Notes: generated from the sequence alone by a model not told the origin. A DNA stretch of 64,000 nt from Clusia tigrina (GCA_920105625.2 OV050031.1:218354194-218418193), one strand, 5' to 3'; positions 24,525-37,660 are shown, counted from the first letter of the stretch. Made by a program: numbers and translations.

Positions 24525-24725
24525 TGACAGCACCCTTGATGCCAGAGACAAAGTGGTAGCAAGTACACTTCTAGCACCAGAAACTCCCGATGCAAGAAAC
24601 TTGTGAGACACAAAGTTGTAACTACTGCACATCTGATACCAGAAGCTTCCATTCCGAGACACTTGTCAGGGAAAAAGTTGTAAATAGTGCACATGTAATA
24701 CCCGAAGGTACCAGAGGCCCTTCAT
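24525..24725. repeat. Diverged about-61-bp repeat, 3 copies
   Basis: Blocks ACAAAGTGGTAGCAAGTACA, ACAAAGTTGTAACTACTGCA and AAAAAGTTGTAAATAGTGCA, each followed by ATACCAGAAG-like sequence. Confidence 0.7.
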
Positions 24726-24897
24726 ATAGTTCTGCTGAAAGTTGCTATTACCCAACACCACCTCAATTGATACGCTGTGATTTGGACCCCAGATTCAGAC
24801 ACAAACTTTGAATTAGTATATTACGAATATGAAAACTAATTAAATGCATTATATTCCAAGGTTCCGTGGTGAAGTTGCAAGGTAAAAGTGGAGCCTT

Positions 24898-25020
24898 GAT
24901 TAACGAAAAGCAGAGGAAAGTGGTGAATGAAGAATAAAAGCAGAGGAAAGTGGTGAATGAAGAATAAAAGCAGAGGAAAGTGGTGAATGAAGAATAAAAG
25001 TAGAGGAAGTGAAATATGAA
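24898..25020. repeat. 30-bp tandem array, 4 copies
   Basis: AAAAGCAGAGGAAAGTGGTG units at exact 30-bp steps; the last copy is degenerate. Confidence 0.93.
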
Positions 25021-26039
25021 GAATTGTCATAGCATTCCTTATCCTGATGTTGGGTTGGTGACGTACATTTTACCGGTAGGATTTGAGAGCCATAAATTAA
25101 GTTTGGGAGCCTCTGATTAGGGTGATAAATTGAAGAACTCTAAAGGAAAACACTTTGTTCAAAGGGAAAGTTGGGATAAAATATCATTATTCTGAAATTA
25201 CTATTATAAAACCCTAATGTGATACATATCTAGCAAAAGCGTATCAACCACCGAAACCAACCAACTATTATAAATGTATAATTACATCCTCATTCCGTGT
25301 AATTTTGAACTGGAACTTACTCAATTCCCAATCTTGGTAGAATTTGTTTAAATTTAATGAAACAAATTGGTTCAAATTGAAAATTTAATCCGACCAAGCC
25401 TCAGATTGAAAATTTACCTTAGACAGACCGAGGGCAAAGTTTCTAAATTATGTGAAGATAGATTCCAGACTACCACAAACACCAGTTATGGACTTTTGTT
25501 CGCCACATTTAGTTCTTGTTTATACATAGAACACTATTTATGACTTCTGAATTAGTCTCCCCCGAACAACAATTGTGGCAATAAGGTTTATGAACAAAAC
25601 CCGATAAACCAGAGATGAATCTCATCGCTGAACACACTTTTGATATAAAAAGGATGGTATAATAAGCAGTGTCCCGAATAGATAGGTAGGTAGGTAGGAG
25701 TGGTCGCCTAGTTTGCCAAAAGCACACTTGAGCACACATAATGGCCCATTGTGACACCACGGTGTGGCGCCGTTCAAGCACTGACTAAAAAGTCGTTCTC
25801 GAATAGGAACACTCAAATCTTTAAACTGACTTTTGGAGTTTTGGCAGCGTTGCTTGAAAGATGACACGATCGATCATTTACTTGGCCAAAGTACTGAAAA
25901 GATCTTCTCTGACTCTTCAGCAGCACCTGTCGACAGTTTTAGTGCACCACTAAAAAAAGCACCCTATATAAATGATGGCTAATTCAGCGAAGCATTTAGC
26001 TTTATAAAAGTGCTTCCAACTGCTTCAAATTAAAATAGT
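25021..26039. other. AT-rich spacer, nothing recognised
   Basis: Contains a GGTAGGTAGGTAGG tract at about 25681-25697 that may be a retrotransposon tail, but no coding remnant could be read beside it. Confidence 0.3.
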
Positions 26040-27560
26040 TAAACTGCGTTATAAAACAATCGTGATAAGCGCTTCAAAAGCGTAGAGCAGCAGCCACAGC
26101 AGCAGCAGCCAACCAGACAACAACTGCATCGCTTGTACAGATGTGTGTACAACGCCATCAGATACGCTACGACCGACCACAAAATCAGATCGATCGAACA
26201 GTCGACACAGGCTCGAACAGAGGGACCAGCCAGCAGAGCGACGACAAACGGCAACAGCATCGAGAGCACAGAACACCAAATGAAATGTCAATGAGCGTTG
26301 CGCATGCGCGACATGTCAATACGCAGAAAACGATAAATACACAACAACAGCAGCTACGATGAACATGATTTGGCTTAAAATCAGATATTATGAAAATGAT
26401 TTCCATGGAAATTATGAGCACAAGCTCCACGCAGGCACACATATTGGCGAGGGGGAAGGGAAGCGAAGGTAGACGAGGCCACATACAATAAATAAAACGA
26501 GCCAACAATTAATGAAGTGCTGCCATGAAGCATAAAGTTCCTAGCCAGCAGTGACAGGGGAAAGCCACACATGAGGACTGCCGCCACTACCCAGTTAAGC
26601 CACCCCTCGCTCTCCCACCAGCGGCTCACTGCAGCCACATGTACAGCGTGGCGATTCATCTGCTGGAAAACGCTGCTTTCTAACATTTCGCGCCATGCTC
26701 TCCGCTCAGTTCGTGGAGCACTTTCCGCAGCTTTTCCGGGCCTGGGGCCTTCAGTCGTGTGCAACGGCATGCGCTGCAAATAACGCGCGTTTAATATTCT
26801 ATCTATCAGCAGAAATGTAAGTGGTTATATGGGAGTGTGTGTGTTTGAGTGTTTGGCGTGTGTATGTGTTCCGTTTGTGTGTGTGTGTGTGGAGATGTGC
26901 TCATGTATGTATTTGGGCATAAACGCATGTTGCGTGTAATTTTGATTTTAATCTTTCTTTAAATAATGTTTTGTTTATGTTGTTGTTGCTGCTTCTGTTG
27001 TTGTTGCTGTTGTTGTTGTTTAATGTTGTTGTAGTTAACCTTTTGTTTGTTTTTTAAATTGTATTATTTGCTGGTGTTTAATTCTTTTTTGCTTTTTTCC
27101 CCAACTTAACTGAACAACGCAAGCAGCAAATCATAGCCTACAATTAAATGGTGTACTAAATGCCAGTGTACGATTGTTTGTATCTGCCTCAGTGCGTATG
27201 TATGTGTGTGTGTGTGTGTGTTCGGGTGTGTGGCTCTGCAATGCCATAGCCCGGCCGCCATGTATGATGTGCAGTTATTACTATTATTAATATTGTTGCT
27301 GCTGCTCTGGCTGCTTCTGTGTTTGTTGTTGTTGTTGTTGTTGTTGTTGGTCTGCGCATTGATATAAATCAACTTCATTTTTACAGCATTTAAACAAAGT
27401 ATAATTTATTTGCTTATTGCGTTTAATGTAAGTGTAACTATTATCCACATACACGCACCCGCTAGGAAAATTGCAGGATGTCGCTTTTTGGAGGAAGGCA
27501 TTAACCGAACAAGTGGCGAAAGTCAGGCTTCGATGAACTGATCTAAACAATTTTATGCCG
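26040..27560. other. Unique non-coding island
   Basis: CAG/CAA-rich (26090-26110), GT runs (26875-26892, 27200-27220), TTG runs (26980-27020, 27318-27350). Overlapping short frames on both strands; no domain recognised. Confidence 0.4.
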
Positions 27561-28609
27561 GTTTTGTTAGTTAATGACTGATCTGATCAATATTATTCCG
27601 GTATATTTAGTGAAATTTTGACTAATTTGTATTGTAAAAAAACTCAATAGTTTCCCACTCTGGAGGACGACTTAACAGATATTGAATGAATTGAAGGTGT
27701 TCTATAAAATTTGTGTGAGGATTGAGTGGATCCTGAAAAGGAACAAAATATGTTCTTTATTTAAATTGCAAATTAAAAAAACCAAATATCCTTAAATATT
27801 TTATTGAATTTTGTTTTTAGACTCTTATATAAGTCCCAGTATCATGAGGTGGCTTCTTAAACGACAGTAGCCTGTCACAGTTCTTAAATTGTTTTTGCTT
27901 AGTCTTTGGGAATTTTCCTCACAAACTGCTGGAGATATTTTAATAAAGTATTGCCTGGATCAGAAGACAGAACCAGTTGCCCATAATAGTATATTTCAAA
28001 AGAACATTTCTATCTCCCATTTATACCAAACCTTCTTGAAACAACCCCAGCTTGCCTGTTATATATATAATGATAAAACAGTATAATACCTTGGATTCAT
28101 ACTAGGTCCTGTGTAACATTAGGGGTGTCAAGTTTGTGGGTGGGTTCTTCACATATCCTCTCACAATTCGGAAACTTCAACCTTCCAAAGCGCTGCAATT
28201 GATCAGAAGCCTAAATGTAGCTTGAACTATAGAGGTTAGCACAATAGATCGGAACACGGTGCTAGTATTCCCTAATATTAAAATACAAATAGAAGCCTCA
28301 GGGGTGAATATATTTAACTATCATCGCATCAATCCACACATAATTCTAACTTGAGATTCTTATAAAATTCATCAATGAAATGTTATAGTAACACTATAAA
28401 CTTCTCAACATATACACTATTGTCGAGATTCGTAATATAATTATCAAAAATAATATTAATAAAATAATATTAAATAAATTTTGAATTGATTTTTTTTCCA
28501 TCTATTTATTTACCGAATCTTTCTTTGTCAAGAAACTAGCAGCCTCAGCCACTGCATCAAATATTTAATGTTTTCATAGCACTCAATAAGACGTCATTAA
28601 ATCAGGTCT
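27561..28609. other. AT-rich spacer, nothing recognised
   Basis: No gene, RNA or clear repeat signature. Confidence 0.3.
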
Positions 28610-29094
28610 AACGTATATATCCTTTTGAGGCGTCTTGTAGAGGGAGGCTTTAGTAGGCTCCTCGCCAAGCAGTTCGGTTGATTTTCCCATTTAAGAGCGT
28701 AGGTTTTATAGGTGTTCACTATTTCATTTTCAATCGTTGGTATATTCAGGTCACGGTGGATGTTTAAGTTCCTCAAGACTCAACCATGGAGCCTGTGATC
28801 ATTCTCAAGATTTTCGATTCGGAGGCGTTTGAATTTCTCCCTGTTTCACGTACACGCGCTGCCCCACAATTGAATCCCATATGCACATATAGGCTTAATG
28901 ATACTAGTATAAATAAGTACCTTATATTTTAAGGCAACCTTGAAGGAAATATAAAAAGGGTTACAGGGTGGAGAGATGCTCTTAGCGAGGGAGATGTTTT
29001 AGTGAGTGCAATCCTCACATACCAAATCTGTGACGACAGTTTAGATGAAGCGACAGGCATTTTTACTCTCTCTACCACAAAAAAAAAAAACTAA

Positions 29095-29125
29095 AAAATA
29101 TATATATATATATATATGCATATAT
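29095..29125. repeat. TA microsatellite inside the Jockey-type element
   Basis: A-rich then TATATATATATA, interrupting the C-terminal part of the element. Confidence 0.85.
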
Positions 29126-29328
29126 TCTAAGGCAAGGTTTGATTGCCTTTTTAGTAGCCAGTTCAAGGTGTGGAGTTTCAATTTGATCTGAGCACACTTT
29201 GAGTCAATGTGTTTAGTCCAGGTTAATCGTCTGTCTAATTGGATTCTCTGGTACTTTAAGTCAGAGCGTTGAGAAAGTTTTGACCATTGATGCGAATGGG
29301 GGGCACGTGTCGTTCCTTAAGGCAAATG

Positions 29329-30081
29329 TTAGGTGTGCACATTTACCTTCGTTGACTTTATTCTCCATTTGTTAAGCCACTGTTCAATAGACAGTAAGTG
29401 GCTCTGTAGGCATTTCGAGGATTCAAGATGGGAGATGTTTGTACTGAGTGTGGCGGTATCATCGGCAAATGTGAATATAGCCGTGTGTTGGGAAGTTGGC
29501 ATAACAGCTGTAAAAAGCAAATACAGCAGTGGTCCAAGCACACTGCCTTGAGGGACTTCTGCTATGATATCAAAGTAGTCGGAGGTAGAGTCACCTTGGC
29601 TTACCATGAATTTTCTGCCTTTAATGTAGATTTCAAATAGTTTGTGGGATTTCTTTGGAAGAATTTCTTTAAGTTTATATATGAGCCCTTTGTGCCACAC
29701 CTTATCAAAGGCTTGCGTAATGTCAAAGAATGCAGCAGAACGGTAGTTCTTTTGTTCGAATGGTGAGCATATAACTCTTACTATGCGATGAACTTGCTCT
29801 ATCGTTCCATGCTTTTCACGGAAGCCGAATTGTGGAATTACATTGTTTTTATTTAAATACTGGAAGACCTGCCGATGAACCATTTTATCGAAGATTTTAG
29901 ATAAGGTGGACAGTAGACGAATGGGTGTATATGGACACACCTGTGTAACATCTTTTCCTGGCTTCGGGATCATTATTATTTTCGAAATCTTCCAGCATTG
30001 AGGATAGTGCCCAGTGCGTAAAATAGCGTTGAATACTGTGACTAAGTGAGATACAGCTATATTAGGTAATTCTTTTATCAT
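29329..30081 (-). pseudogene. Reverse transcriptase core of the Jockey-type element (open 250 codons)
   Basis: Longest uninterrupted piece of the retrotransposon ORF2; the coordinate start is an internal Met, not a true start. Contains the palm motifs (D in ITQAFDKVW and FADD). The frame closes shortly after a KWRIKSTKVN stretch and continues in another frame, so a single-base change probably broke it. No other host role is suggested. Confidence 0.85.
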
Positions 30082-30370
30082 GTTTGCTGATCCATACCTG
30101 GTGCTTTTTTTAAAGATTTAAGTCGTTAATAATGTTTTTTACCTCCTTCCTTGAGGTTTTCAGGCGCTCACTGCTTCCACTATTTGGTATTTCACGAGGT
30201 TCAAACGATATCTGGGGGGGATTTGGACTGAAGACATTTCTCAGGTGATATGCGAAGGCAGTGCATTTTTCATCATCACTTTTTGAAGTGATGAAGAATA
30301 GTGATACTCTTATATATATTCTTAAATATGGGAGTGATATTTCAACTATCACTTCCACCTGCATATATAT

Positions 30371-31477
30371 GAGTCTATACCTACATATATGAGTCTATAC
30401 CTACTATACAGTGTTGCCACAAATAAGCTATCAACGGAAATCTTTAGAGAAAATTATATTGTCATCTGCCCCTATTTTATATCTAAGAGCATAGGTGGAT
30501 GCAGTATTCTAAGAGAGTGTTTTAATGAGTTCACATGCACACTTAATTGATTGAAATAAATAATAATAATAATAACAATTGAGTTAATTCTCGAGGAATA
30601 TCTTTCTTGCGTTCTTATTGGAGAATATAAGATATTCCAGAATATCTTTTTCTGTGGACAAAATGGTCTTTTCAAACATTCTTGGGAGGATAACGCACTT
30701 AGTTCCCTTACAAAATCATGTTACTGACCACAAATGGTAAAACAAAGTGAGTACTTTGTAGACCTCCAAAAACTTCCTGCTTCCTGCCCGGTGTTTCCAT
30801 TTCCTCCTGGGCACATGCCTTCTCACATGTGTGTATGTGTGTGTGGGTGTCTGTTCTGGCATATGACTCTGCGTATCTGAGCGTTTTGTTCTGGTGTCAT
30901 ATGCGCGCATTTAGTAAAATTAAGTACGACATTTATTTCTGTATACTTAATTATAAATGTTGTTTTAATTACTTTGTAGAGTTTTTCCACTTTAATTTCG
31001 TATTTATTTAGGCCAATATTGCAGTGTTAAACCATTAGAAACTGGGCATTCAGTGGTCAAATAGAGATGGATGTGCCATATGAAATCTGAACTATGATTG
31101 GAGATACAGATTTACATACAGATAACTGAAGGGAAAGGATTTACGAGTCTCATTTTGTACTCCCCAAGCATAGAAGATCTATGCTTAGGTGACTGTCTCT
31201 GTAGTATGGCTACAGATCAATCTAATGTAGCGTTGTTCACCTTAAAGCTATCTCATGTCCTTGAGGAGAATATTCCCTACCGCTTCAACGAATACCAATG
31301 AGAAAAACCAGAAGAAATGAGTAGGATTAGTTTGACATGCTGGTCAACTTGGGGGCCATATCACCAAAGCAATTTGGTCAAATGGTAGCAATAGACCATG
31401 TGGACTTCACAGCAAAACTAGTTATTTCTGAGTCAATTAATCAGTATCAATACTACTGACGTAATCTCACCAGATAG
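30371..31477. other. Spacer, nothing recognised
   Basis: ATATATGAGTCTATACCTAC occurs twice at about 30365-30405. Otherwise no structure. CA/GT-rich at 30795-30850. Confidence 0.3.
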
Positions 31478-31556
31478 AAGTGGGGTAGGACGGACAGCCG
31501 CCGAAGAAGGAGGCCTCCAAGCACCCAGGCATTGATCAATAGGCATCAATGTCTAA
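31478..31556 (-). mobile_element. Family X 3' UTR fragment
   Basis: AGAAGTGGGGTAGGACGGAC and CCGCCGAAGAAGGAGG followed by CCAAGCACCCAGGCATTGAT: the last about 70 bp of family X in the minus orientation, without coding sequence. Confidence 0.65.
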
Positions 31557-31786
31557 GAAAATAATAATCTCACCAGACAACAGACGATATTATTCCTGCA
31601 GATTGAAGTAGGAACATTCTCCTATTAGGAACATTCTCCTATAACCATCAAAGCATTGTAATCACACAAATACGAGCATAGTTCTAAAACACTCTGAACT
31701 ATTAAAGATGGTAAGAAGAACTTATCCGAAGGTGTTCATCATTGCAAATTAGAGGATGGACACTATAATAGTCTCCAACCTCTAAT

Positions 31787-31828
31787 TTAAGAGACTATTA
31801 TAGGATGGACACTATAATAGTCTCTTAA
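31787..31828. repeat. Hairpin with 16-bp perfect arms
   Basis: TTAAGAGACTATTATA at 31787-31802 and its exact reverse complement at 31813-31828, with a 10-nt loop. The loop and right arm also repeat directly a sequence at about 31752-31775 (GGATGGACACTATAATAGTC), so the structure arose from a local duplication. Confidence 0.75.
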
Positions 31829-31829
31829 G

Positions 31830-32519
31830 AATGACAAAAGTTTCGACTACTGGAGCAGGGTCATCATGTGTCCACATACGTGTTAATTTCAGTTTAAAAC
31901 GTGTTTTCCATTAAAAGATCTCCCACGAGGATAGTGGCGATATATCATTAACTTCTGCCAATAGTTTTTCACAAATGTTGATTCAGTGTTTTTATTGTCC
32001 ACTCATTTCGCATTTACATTGCGCACTTGGTTATTAAGCTGGATTAGAATCATGGACACTTTTATGGAGGACATGTGGAAAAGGGCACTCGGCAGACTCT
32101 CAAGCTGTAATTTGGAGTATATAAAAATTTGTTTGTATGTCAGTATTTACATTCCTTAAAAGGACCCTAATAAATGGTCTTCGGAAATATAATTTAGATA
32201 CACCATATGGAGTTAATAGTTTTAGAGTTAATACTAGAGAGAGGGCCCAGGGGGAGAAGGGGAATTAATTGTAGAGGAAATACAAATATTTCCAATATAC
32301 AATTGGAAAAAATGAAAGTGAACAGTCCAGAACAGCACTTCATGGCTTATAATTGCATAATGATAGAATCGATGTAGGTACACAAACTGTTACCGCAATC
32401 TTGTACTCTATCTTTCATGTACTCCAGACCTTCTTTGACCTTCAAATAAAGAAAAGTTTGGACATTTCTTATCCATTTTGCATTCATACTTTTATTCATA
32501 GAATTAGAATAGAATTTAA
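31830..32519. other. Spacer, nothing recognised
   Basis: No gene or transposon signature up to the end of the family X copy. Confidence 0.3.
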
Positions 32520-32910
32520 TAGAATAGAAGTGGGGTAGGCCGGAGAACCGCCGAAGAAGGAGGTCCCCAAGCTCTCAGGAGTTGATGACCATTGTACTCT
32601 AAGCCTGGAAATATTAGGAGGTGTGATCTAAAGAATTGTGAAAGGGAAATTACAACTTTTCAAGCTTCTTTGAACCTTTTATAAATTTCAAAAGTCTGCC
32701 CAGTGATAAGGAATGTACATTGTCCATTCCCAATATATCTGACCCTAATATACCCTTCGTAACTCTGGCAAAAGCAGCACAAGCGCAGAGAAAATGCTCG
32801 GTGACGTCCTGTTCTTCCTCTAAACAGAGACGGAGTTCGGTCGCTTGATACAGTCTGGTGACACATGGATTATGCCCCGTTGGTCCATGGATTATGCCCC
32901 GTTGGTCCAT
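32520..32910 (-). mobile_element. Non-LTR 3' end, family X (knuckle tail and 3' UTR)
   Basis: Minus strand reads ELRLCLEEEQDVTEHFLCAC (knuckle C...H-x4-C), then ILGMDNVHSLSLGRLLKFIK and stops at 32650. The 3' UTR runs down to 32520 and includes the conserved block containing GTGGGGTAGGCCGGAGAACC. A sister copy on the plus strand is 33440-33690. Confidence 0.75.
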
Positions 32911-32950
32911 GGATTATGCCCCGTTGGTCCATGGATTATGTCCCGTGGGT
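32864..32950. repeat. 22-bp tandem array, 4 copies
   Basis: ATGGATTATGCCCCGTTGGT units in exact 22-bp steps; the last copy differs (GTCCCGTGGG). It sits at the 5' break of the family X copy. A related GGGGCACAATCCATGG lies at 33247, in reverse sense. Confidence 0.9.
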
Positions 32951-33439
32951 CTCTTCACCACCTGCTAAGCTGGCCGGACACTGTTTGTTTCAGATGCAGT
33001 GGAGTGCTTGTCTTAGCATGGATTTTCCTAATTTCTAAGAAAATTTCCCTTCTAACAGTTTGAGGGTACAGTACTGGTATTAGTAGGAGTAAGAAGTCAT
33101 AACTCCAGTTGCTTATCATGGTCTCATGGGGAATAATTAGCAAAAAGTTAGGAACAGAGGGCAGAGAAGTATTTAAAAGGATAATTCTTCCATGCTATTA
33201 AAAAATTTTAAGATTATTGGAGTGAATCATTGATTGTGCTACTCACGGGGCACAATCCATGGGGCTATTATATGGTGACTATAGACATCATCGAAACGGC
33301 GCACCTGTGCACTTTGGATGAGGGATTATCGCCGCTGCAGCCAAAGGCATTTTCGGGAGTGCAAACTATCCCTTGTGTATGTAGGAACAACAGGACGGCA
33401 CAGAGCACTTTATCTGCGTTTGACATGCCTTTGCTAGAA

Positions 33440-33690
33440 TGAGGAGACGCTTACTATGGTGAGATATATTGGGTATGCACAATGTACATTCCTTATCACT
33501 GGACAGTCTTCTGAGATTCATAAAAGAGTCACAGACGTTTGAAAAGGTGTAACTTCCCTTTCACAATTCGCTACCTAAAATATTTCCAGTCGGTGAGTGC
33601 AATGGGCATCAATGCTTGAGTGCTTTGATACCTCCTTCTTCGGTGGTTCTCCAGCCTACTCTACTTCTATCTATCTTCTATCTATGGTAG
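33440..33690 (+). mobile_element. Non-LTR 3' end, family X, plus-strand copy
   Basis: Reads ILGMHNVHSLSLDSLLRFIK then ESQTFEKV and a stop near 33552, matching ILGMDNVHSLSLGRLLKFIK of the copy at 32.6 kb. The UTR block follows (CTTCTTCGGTGGTTCTCCAG at about 33629) and a TCTA-rich tail (33660-33685). The upstream part to about 33240 is doubtful. Confidence 0.7.
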
Positions 33691-34117
33691 TGAATTAGAT
33701 TACAAATTGTTGAGTGTACGATTTCCGGTTACTTTGATAAGTCAAAATACGAAAATTTCTAACAAAACGTCTCGGCTGTCTGTGTGTATTACTGTGTACT
33801 ACTCATACAAGATGCACTTCAATCATGCAACACATACACTGCGATTGAGTGAAACATCACATCAAAGAAGAAAGTCATTGACCATTTCCCCAAATCAGCT
33901 CAATCCTTGAGAGAATGAAGCTGCCTGAGTAAGTCTAGCAGCAATTTTGCTCAAGCTTTGCCAGGTAAAGGTGAGCACACATTTGAGCATGGACCCCAAC
34001 TTCGTGCGGGCAAGTCCTCATATACGAGTGATGGACACAGCGTATACGTTTTGAGCCATCGAGTCGGGTCAGTTGGTTTTCAGGAGAGGTTATTTCCTTC
34101 CCGTCAGTTACACGTCC
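33691..34117. other. Spacer, nothing recognised
   Basis: No gene or repeat signature. Confidence 0.3.
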
Positions 34118-34655
34118 ATATATACTGATGTATATGACTTTATCCTTATATATACTGATGTATATGGTTATATAGTCTTATATACTGATGTATGTATATG
34201 GCTATATGTGGCTATATTCTGATGTATATGGCTATATGGTCATATATAATGATGTATGTTCCTATAGAGTCATATGTAGTGATGTATATGGCTTTAAGGT
34301 TTTATATACTGATACATGTATATGGCTATATGGTCATATATAATGATGTATATGCCTATAGAGTCATATGTAGTGATGCATATGGCTATATGGGCTTATA
34401 TACTGATGTATGTATATGGCTATATGGTATATGCCTATAGAGTCATATGTAGTGATGTATAGGCTATATGGTCTTATATACTGATGTTTGTATATGGCAA
34501 TATGAGGATATATATTGATGTATATGCCTATATGGTCATATATATTGATGTATAAGGCTAAATAGTCATTTGTAGTAATATATATATGGCTAAATGGTTA
34601 TATATACTGATGTATGCATATGGCTATATGGTCATATATACTATTGTACATGGCT
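34118..34655. repeat. AT-rich tandem array (TATATACTGATGTATATGGC family)
   Basis: About 540 bp of 30-65 bp units built of ACTGATGTATATGG, CTATATGGTCATATA and AGAGTCATATGTAGTGATG. Longer units recur around 34250-34450. Confidence 0.9.
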
Positions 34656-36420
34656 TGCATCATCCCTGGTTGATCTCATGCGTGTGCTTAATCAGTACTC
34701 TTGCAAAGTATTCAAAGCCTTCCAGAATAGTATTTGACTCACTTCATTGCTCTGCTACACTGCAGAGTGAGTGTGACAGTGGACGATTCCTTTGAATTAT
34801 GCGGCCAGTTGGCTTCTGTGACACTTGCCAACACACTTCATGGAATGTTTGTGAGTAACTTTCAAATACCTCCTCAACTGAAGTCGTTCATTGACCCAGG
34901 TAAGCGGACCTATTCACAATAAATGAGTATTTTGGCCAACTGGTCATTAAATGACGGACAATTCGCCAGAGACGGTAACAAATGCTGCCGATACTCCAAA
35001 TTTATTGTTGCCTGGCAACGAAGACGAACCGCCAAAGCTGCTCTGATGTCCGTTACGCGTGGAAACATTTGCATAATTTGTACAGGAACGCATTTTTTAG
35101 CAAAGCTTTCTTCTAAAACAAACCCTCGCCATACCATAAATTAATGCAGAAACGCATAAATCACCCTGTAAAATAAATTAATGTAAAAAATAAATAAAAT
35201 ACATTTTAATACAAGCACAATTCACGTTTAGCCCCAAGATACATGCACAAAAGCAATAAAAAAGCAGCAACAACAACAGCAACAGCCCAGCGAACAAGAC
35301 GGACGACAACAATAACAACAACAACAACAACAACAACAACAGCAGCAGCAAACACAAGTTGTGTTTCCCAAGAAGAGCAACGCTTAGCAAGCATCTTCGA
35401 TACACACTCACATAGCGAGCAGGAACATCTTCTCTGGCCGTCGCCGTATCTAGATACAAATTATTTATATCGACCTCATATTTTGCGCTCGACTCGCGAA
35501 AATTGCACATCTGCTGCGAGCGAGCGAGCAAACACACCAACACACCGACACACCGACACAGCACACGCACACAAACGCACGCCACACACGCATTGATTTT
35601 GGCGTTTCATTTTTGTTTTCTTTTTCTGCGAAAGGGTTTCTTGGGGCTTCTCGGAGACCCCTACAGAATTTTCTTTGTTTCAAGTGTAATATTTTTCCCA
35701 TGTCACACACACACACACACACACATACACCTGTAACAGGCTCATATGCGTGTGTGCTAATGCGGCGCAGATGCTTTCTTAGCTCGATTTTGTGCAAAGG
35801 TTGCACTTGGCTGCCTGGCGTACGAGCTTCTTAGCTTCACTTGCTTGGCTTTCTTTCACCCTTTAGTATGCTGGCTGACTGGCTGAGTGTATGGCTGAGT
35901 GTATGCTTGGTTGGCTGGTTGGCATAGTTCCATATCTTGCTCATCTCTCGATGCCTGCTTCGAATTTTCGATTACTTCCCCCAAAAAGGACGAGCGCATT
36001 GAACCCGTCCATGCGTTCGCAGCGTTGCTTGCATACGCCCCCTCCTTGCCCGCCGCTGCTGCCGTATTCGCACATCCTCAGTCGTATTTGTCTTTAGTGT
36101 GCTGCTTGTGATTTTATAATTTGGCAACTTTTGGACACTTCCTTTATTTTTCTTTAACAGCTTTTTATTTTGGGGGGTTGGGGAGTTGCACTGCTGTTTT
36201 GTTTTCTTTCTTTCTTTTTTTGGGTTCTTGTTGGGGTTAATGCAATATTCCTGTCATCACTGGGTTTACGTGCTCTGCATGTGGTATGATGGCTCCTCAT
36301 TAGATACGAACACTCGCAGTTTAATTGATTTAAGTACCCGAGTGCAATTATAAAGCCAGGCAACTCATGTGGCAGCAGGAGGCAGGGAGGTGGCAGGAGG
36401 AGGCTGGGGTTATGTGCCAT
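34656..36420. other. Unique non-coding island
   Basis: Includes a CAA/CAG tract (35300-35350), CA runs (about 35520-35600 and 35704-35727) and GC-balanced sequence. Frames on both strands overlap and are low complexity. No protein family recognised. Confidence 0.4.
35300..35350. repeat. CAA/CAG trinucleotide tract
   Basis: ACAACAACAACAACAACAAC followed by AGCAGCAGC. Confidence 0.9.
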
Positions 36421-37289
36421 TTAAGAACAAATTGGAAGTATGTGAATTTATATAATTATTTTTGAAGGGTGTTAACGATGGAGTTAATTTGTTTCCTGTG
36501 AAGAAACACGCTTTGAAAACGGAGTTCTCAAATTGGCTGCTACGAGAAGAAGTTTTGAAACTGCATCAGAGAGTCTTGAGTCTTTTATAGAGTGAGGAAC
36601 TGATAATAAATCAGAGAAATTAGTTTTAAAAATATAATAAAATTATTCCAACTTTCGCTAAGGTAAGCAAATTTCTATGACAGTCTGCGGAAGTCTTTAA
36701 AACTGGGGGCACAGAGTTTGCAGAGTGGTCAAAATATTGTCCAAAAGTTAATATAAATACAATTATGGGTAAAAATTATGAAGACACCAAAATGATGGTG
36801 ATACAAAAGTGATGATGATTTAATACAATTATGAGTATATATAAATCATAATTAGCCCTATGATTCCGCGGGGTGGTAGCAAAGGGCCTCAATCGGACTA
36901 TCTTAAATAGGAATATACATACGAGTATGCAGTAGACACACGACGAAGGAAGTATGTAGAAGAGTTAGTCTGTTTCCTCCACGTAAAACGGAGTTATCCC
37001 ACATTCACCCCCTCTATAGTGAATTTGCTACCATACACCCAACTATTCCTGGCAAGTTTGCATTTCTCAGCATCAACCAAATGTGGTCTGGTATAAGGAA
37101 AAGTGTTCAGTGGATAACTAATGACCATGCCTTATAAAATAGGGTACGTTCGTGAAGTTAGATCATTCATAACATTGACCAGTGACTGAAGTCTTTGAGG
37201 TTTATGACTTAAAAATTGCACTAATTGACAACATAATTAAACTTAGAAGGATTTCTCAGAAGGAGATACAAAAAACATTACGAAGAACT
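36421..37289. other. AT-rich spacer with a small GATGAT patch
   Basis: At about 36765-36845 the phrases AATGATGGTGATACAAAAGT and GATGATGATTTAATACAATT resemble the two GATGAT arrays to the right, possibly a third decayed start. Otherwise nothing. Confidence 0.35.
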
Positions 37290-37660
37290 CGGCAATGATC
37301 AATAATGGTTGACCGTCATTGATGATGATGATGATGATGATACAAAAATTATGATGATACCAAAATGATGATCTTACATAAATGAGGATGATACAAAAAT
37401 GAGGATGATACAAAAATGATGATGATAGAAAAGTGAGGATGATCCAAAATTGATGATGATACAAAAATGATGATGATACCAAAATTATGATGATGCAAAC
37501 ATGATGATGATACAAAATTGATGACGATGCAAACATGATGATGATGCAAAAACATTCCATCATGAACATGGGTTTGTTCATAGCTAATCTTATTATTCGC
37601 ACTCTGTATTATTGACTATATCTCCAGCTCATTTAGAGTATAGTTCTGAATTTCTGTCAC
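37290..37660. repeat. Local segmental duplication, copy 1 (no hAT insertion)
   Basis: Retro-tail, GATGAT array and right flank match 38015-38758 continued at 41391-41440. At about 37630-37645 it reads CTCATTTAGAGTATAGTT, the counterpart of the site that received the hAT element in copy 2. So it preserves the unoccupied state. Confidence 0.8.
37316..37553. repeat. GATGATGATACAAAAAT-type minisatellite, array 1
   Basis: Same unit family as array 2 but shorter and more diverse. It is preceded by a related RTE-like end (AATGATCAATAATGG) and followed by AAAACATTCCATCATGAACA, so it is a duplicate of the 38-kb block. Confidence 0.92.

Larger units (their letters stand above)
28610..30370 (-). mobile_element. 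Jockey-type non-LTR retrotransposon, 5'-truncated, frame-broken ORF2
   Basis: The minus strand encodes the reverse transcriptase of a Jockey-clade element. The longest open piece (29329-30081) holds the RT core in order: WKISKIIMIPKPGKD, then FDITQAFDKVWHKGL with a catalytic Asp, VPQGSVLGPLLYLLF, and FADDTATLS, the catalytic Asp pair. An upstream frame (30110-30364) carries the preceding segment and joins through a frameshift. Downstream, other frames give PIRINGQKL...LTWTKHID and a C-terminal thumb down to about 28610. A TA microsatellite at about 29095-29125 interrupts the tail. The endonuclease domain is missing. Non-functional as read. Confidence 0.88.
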
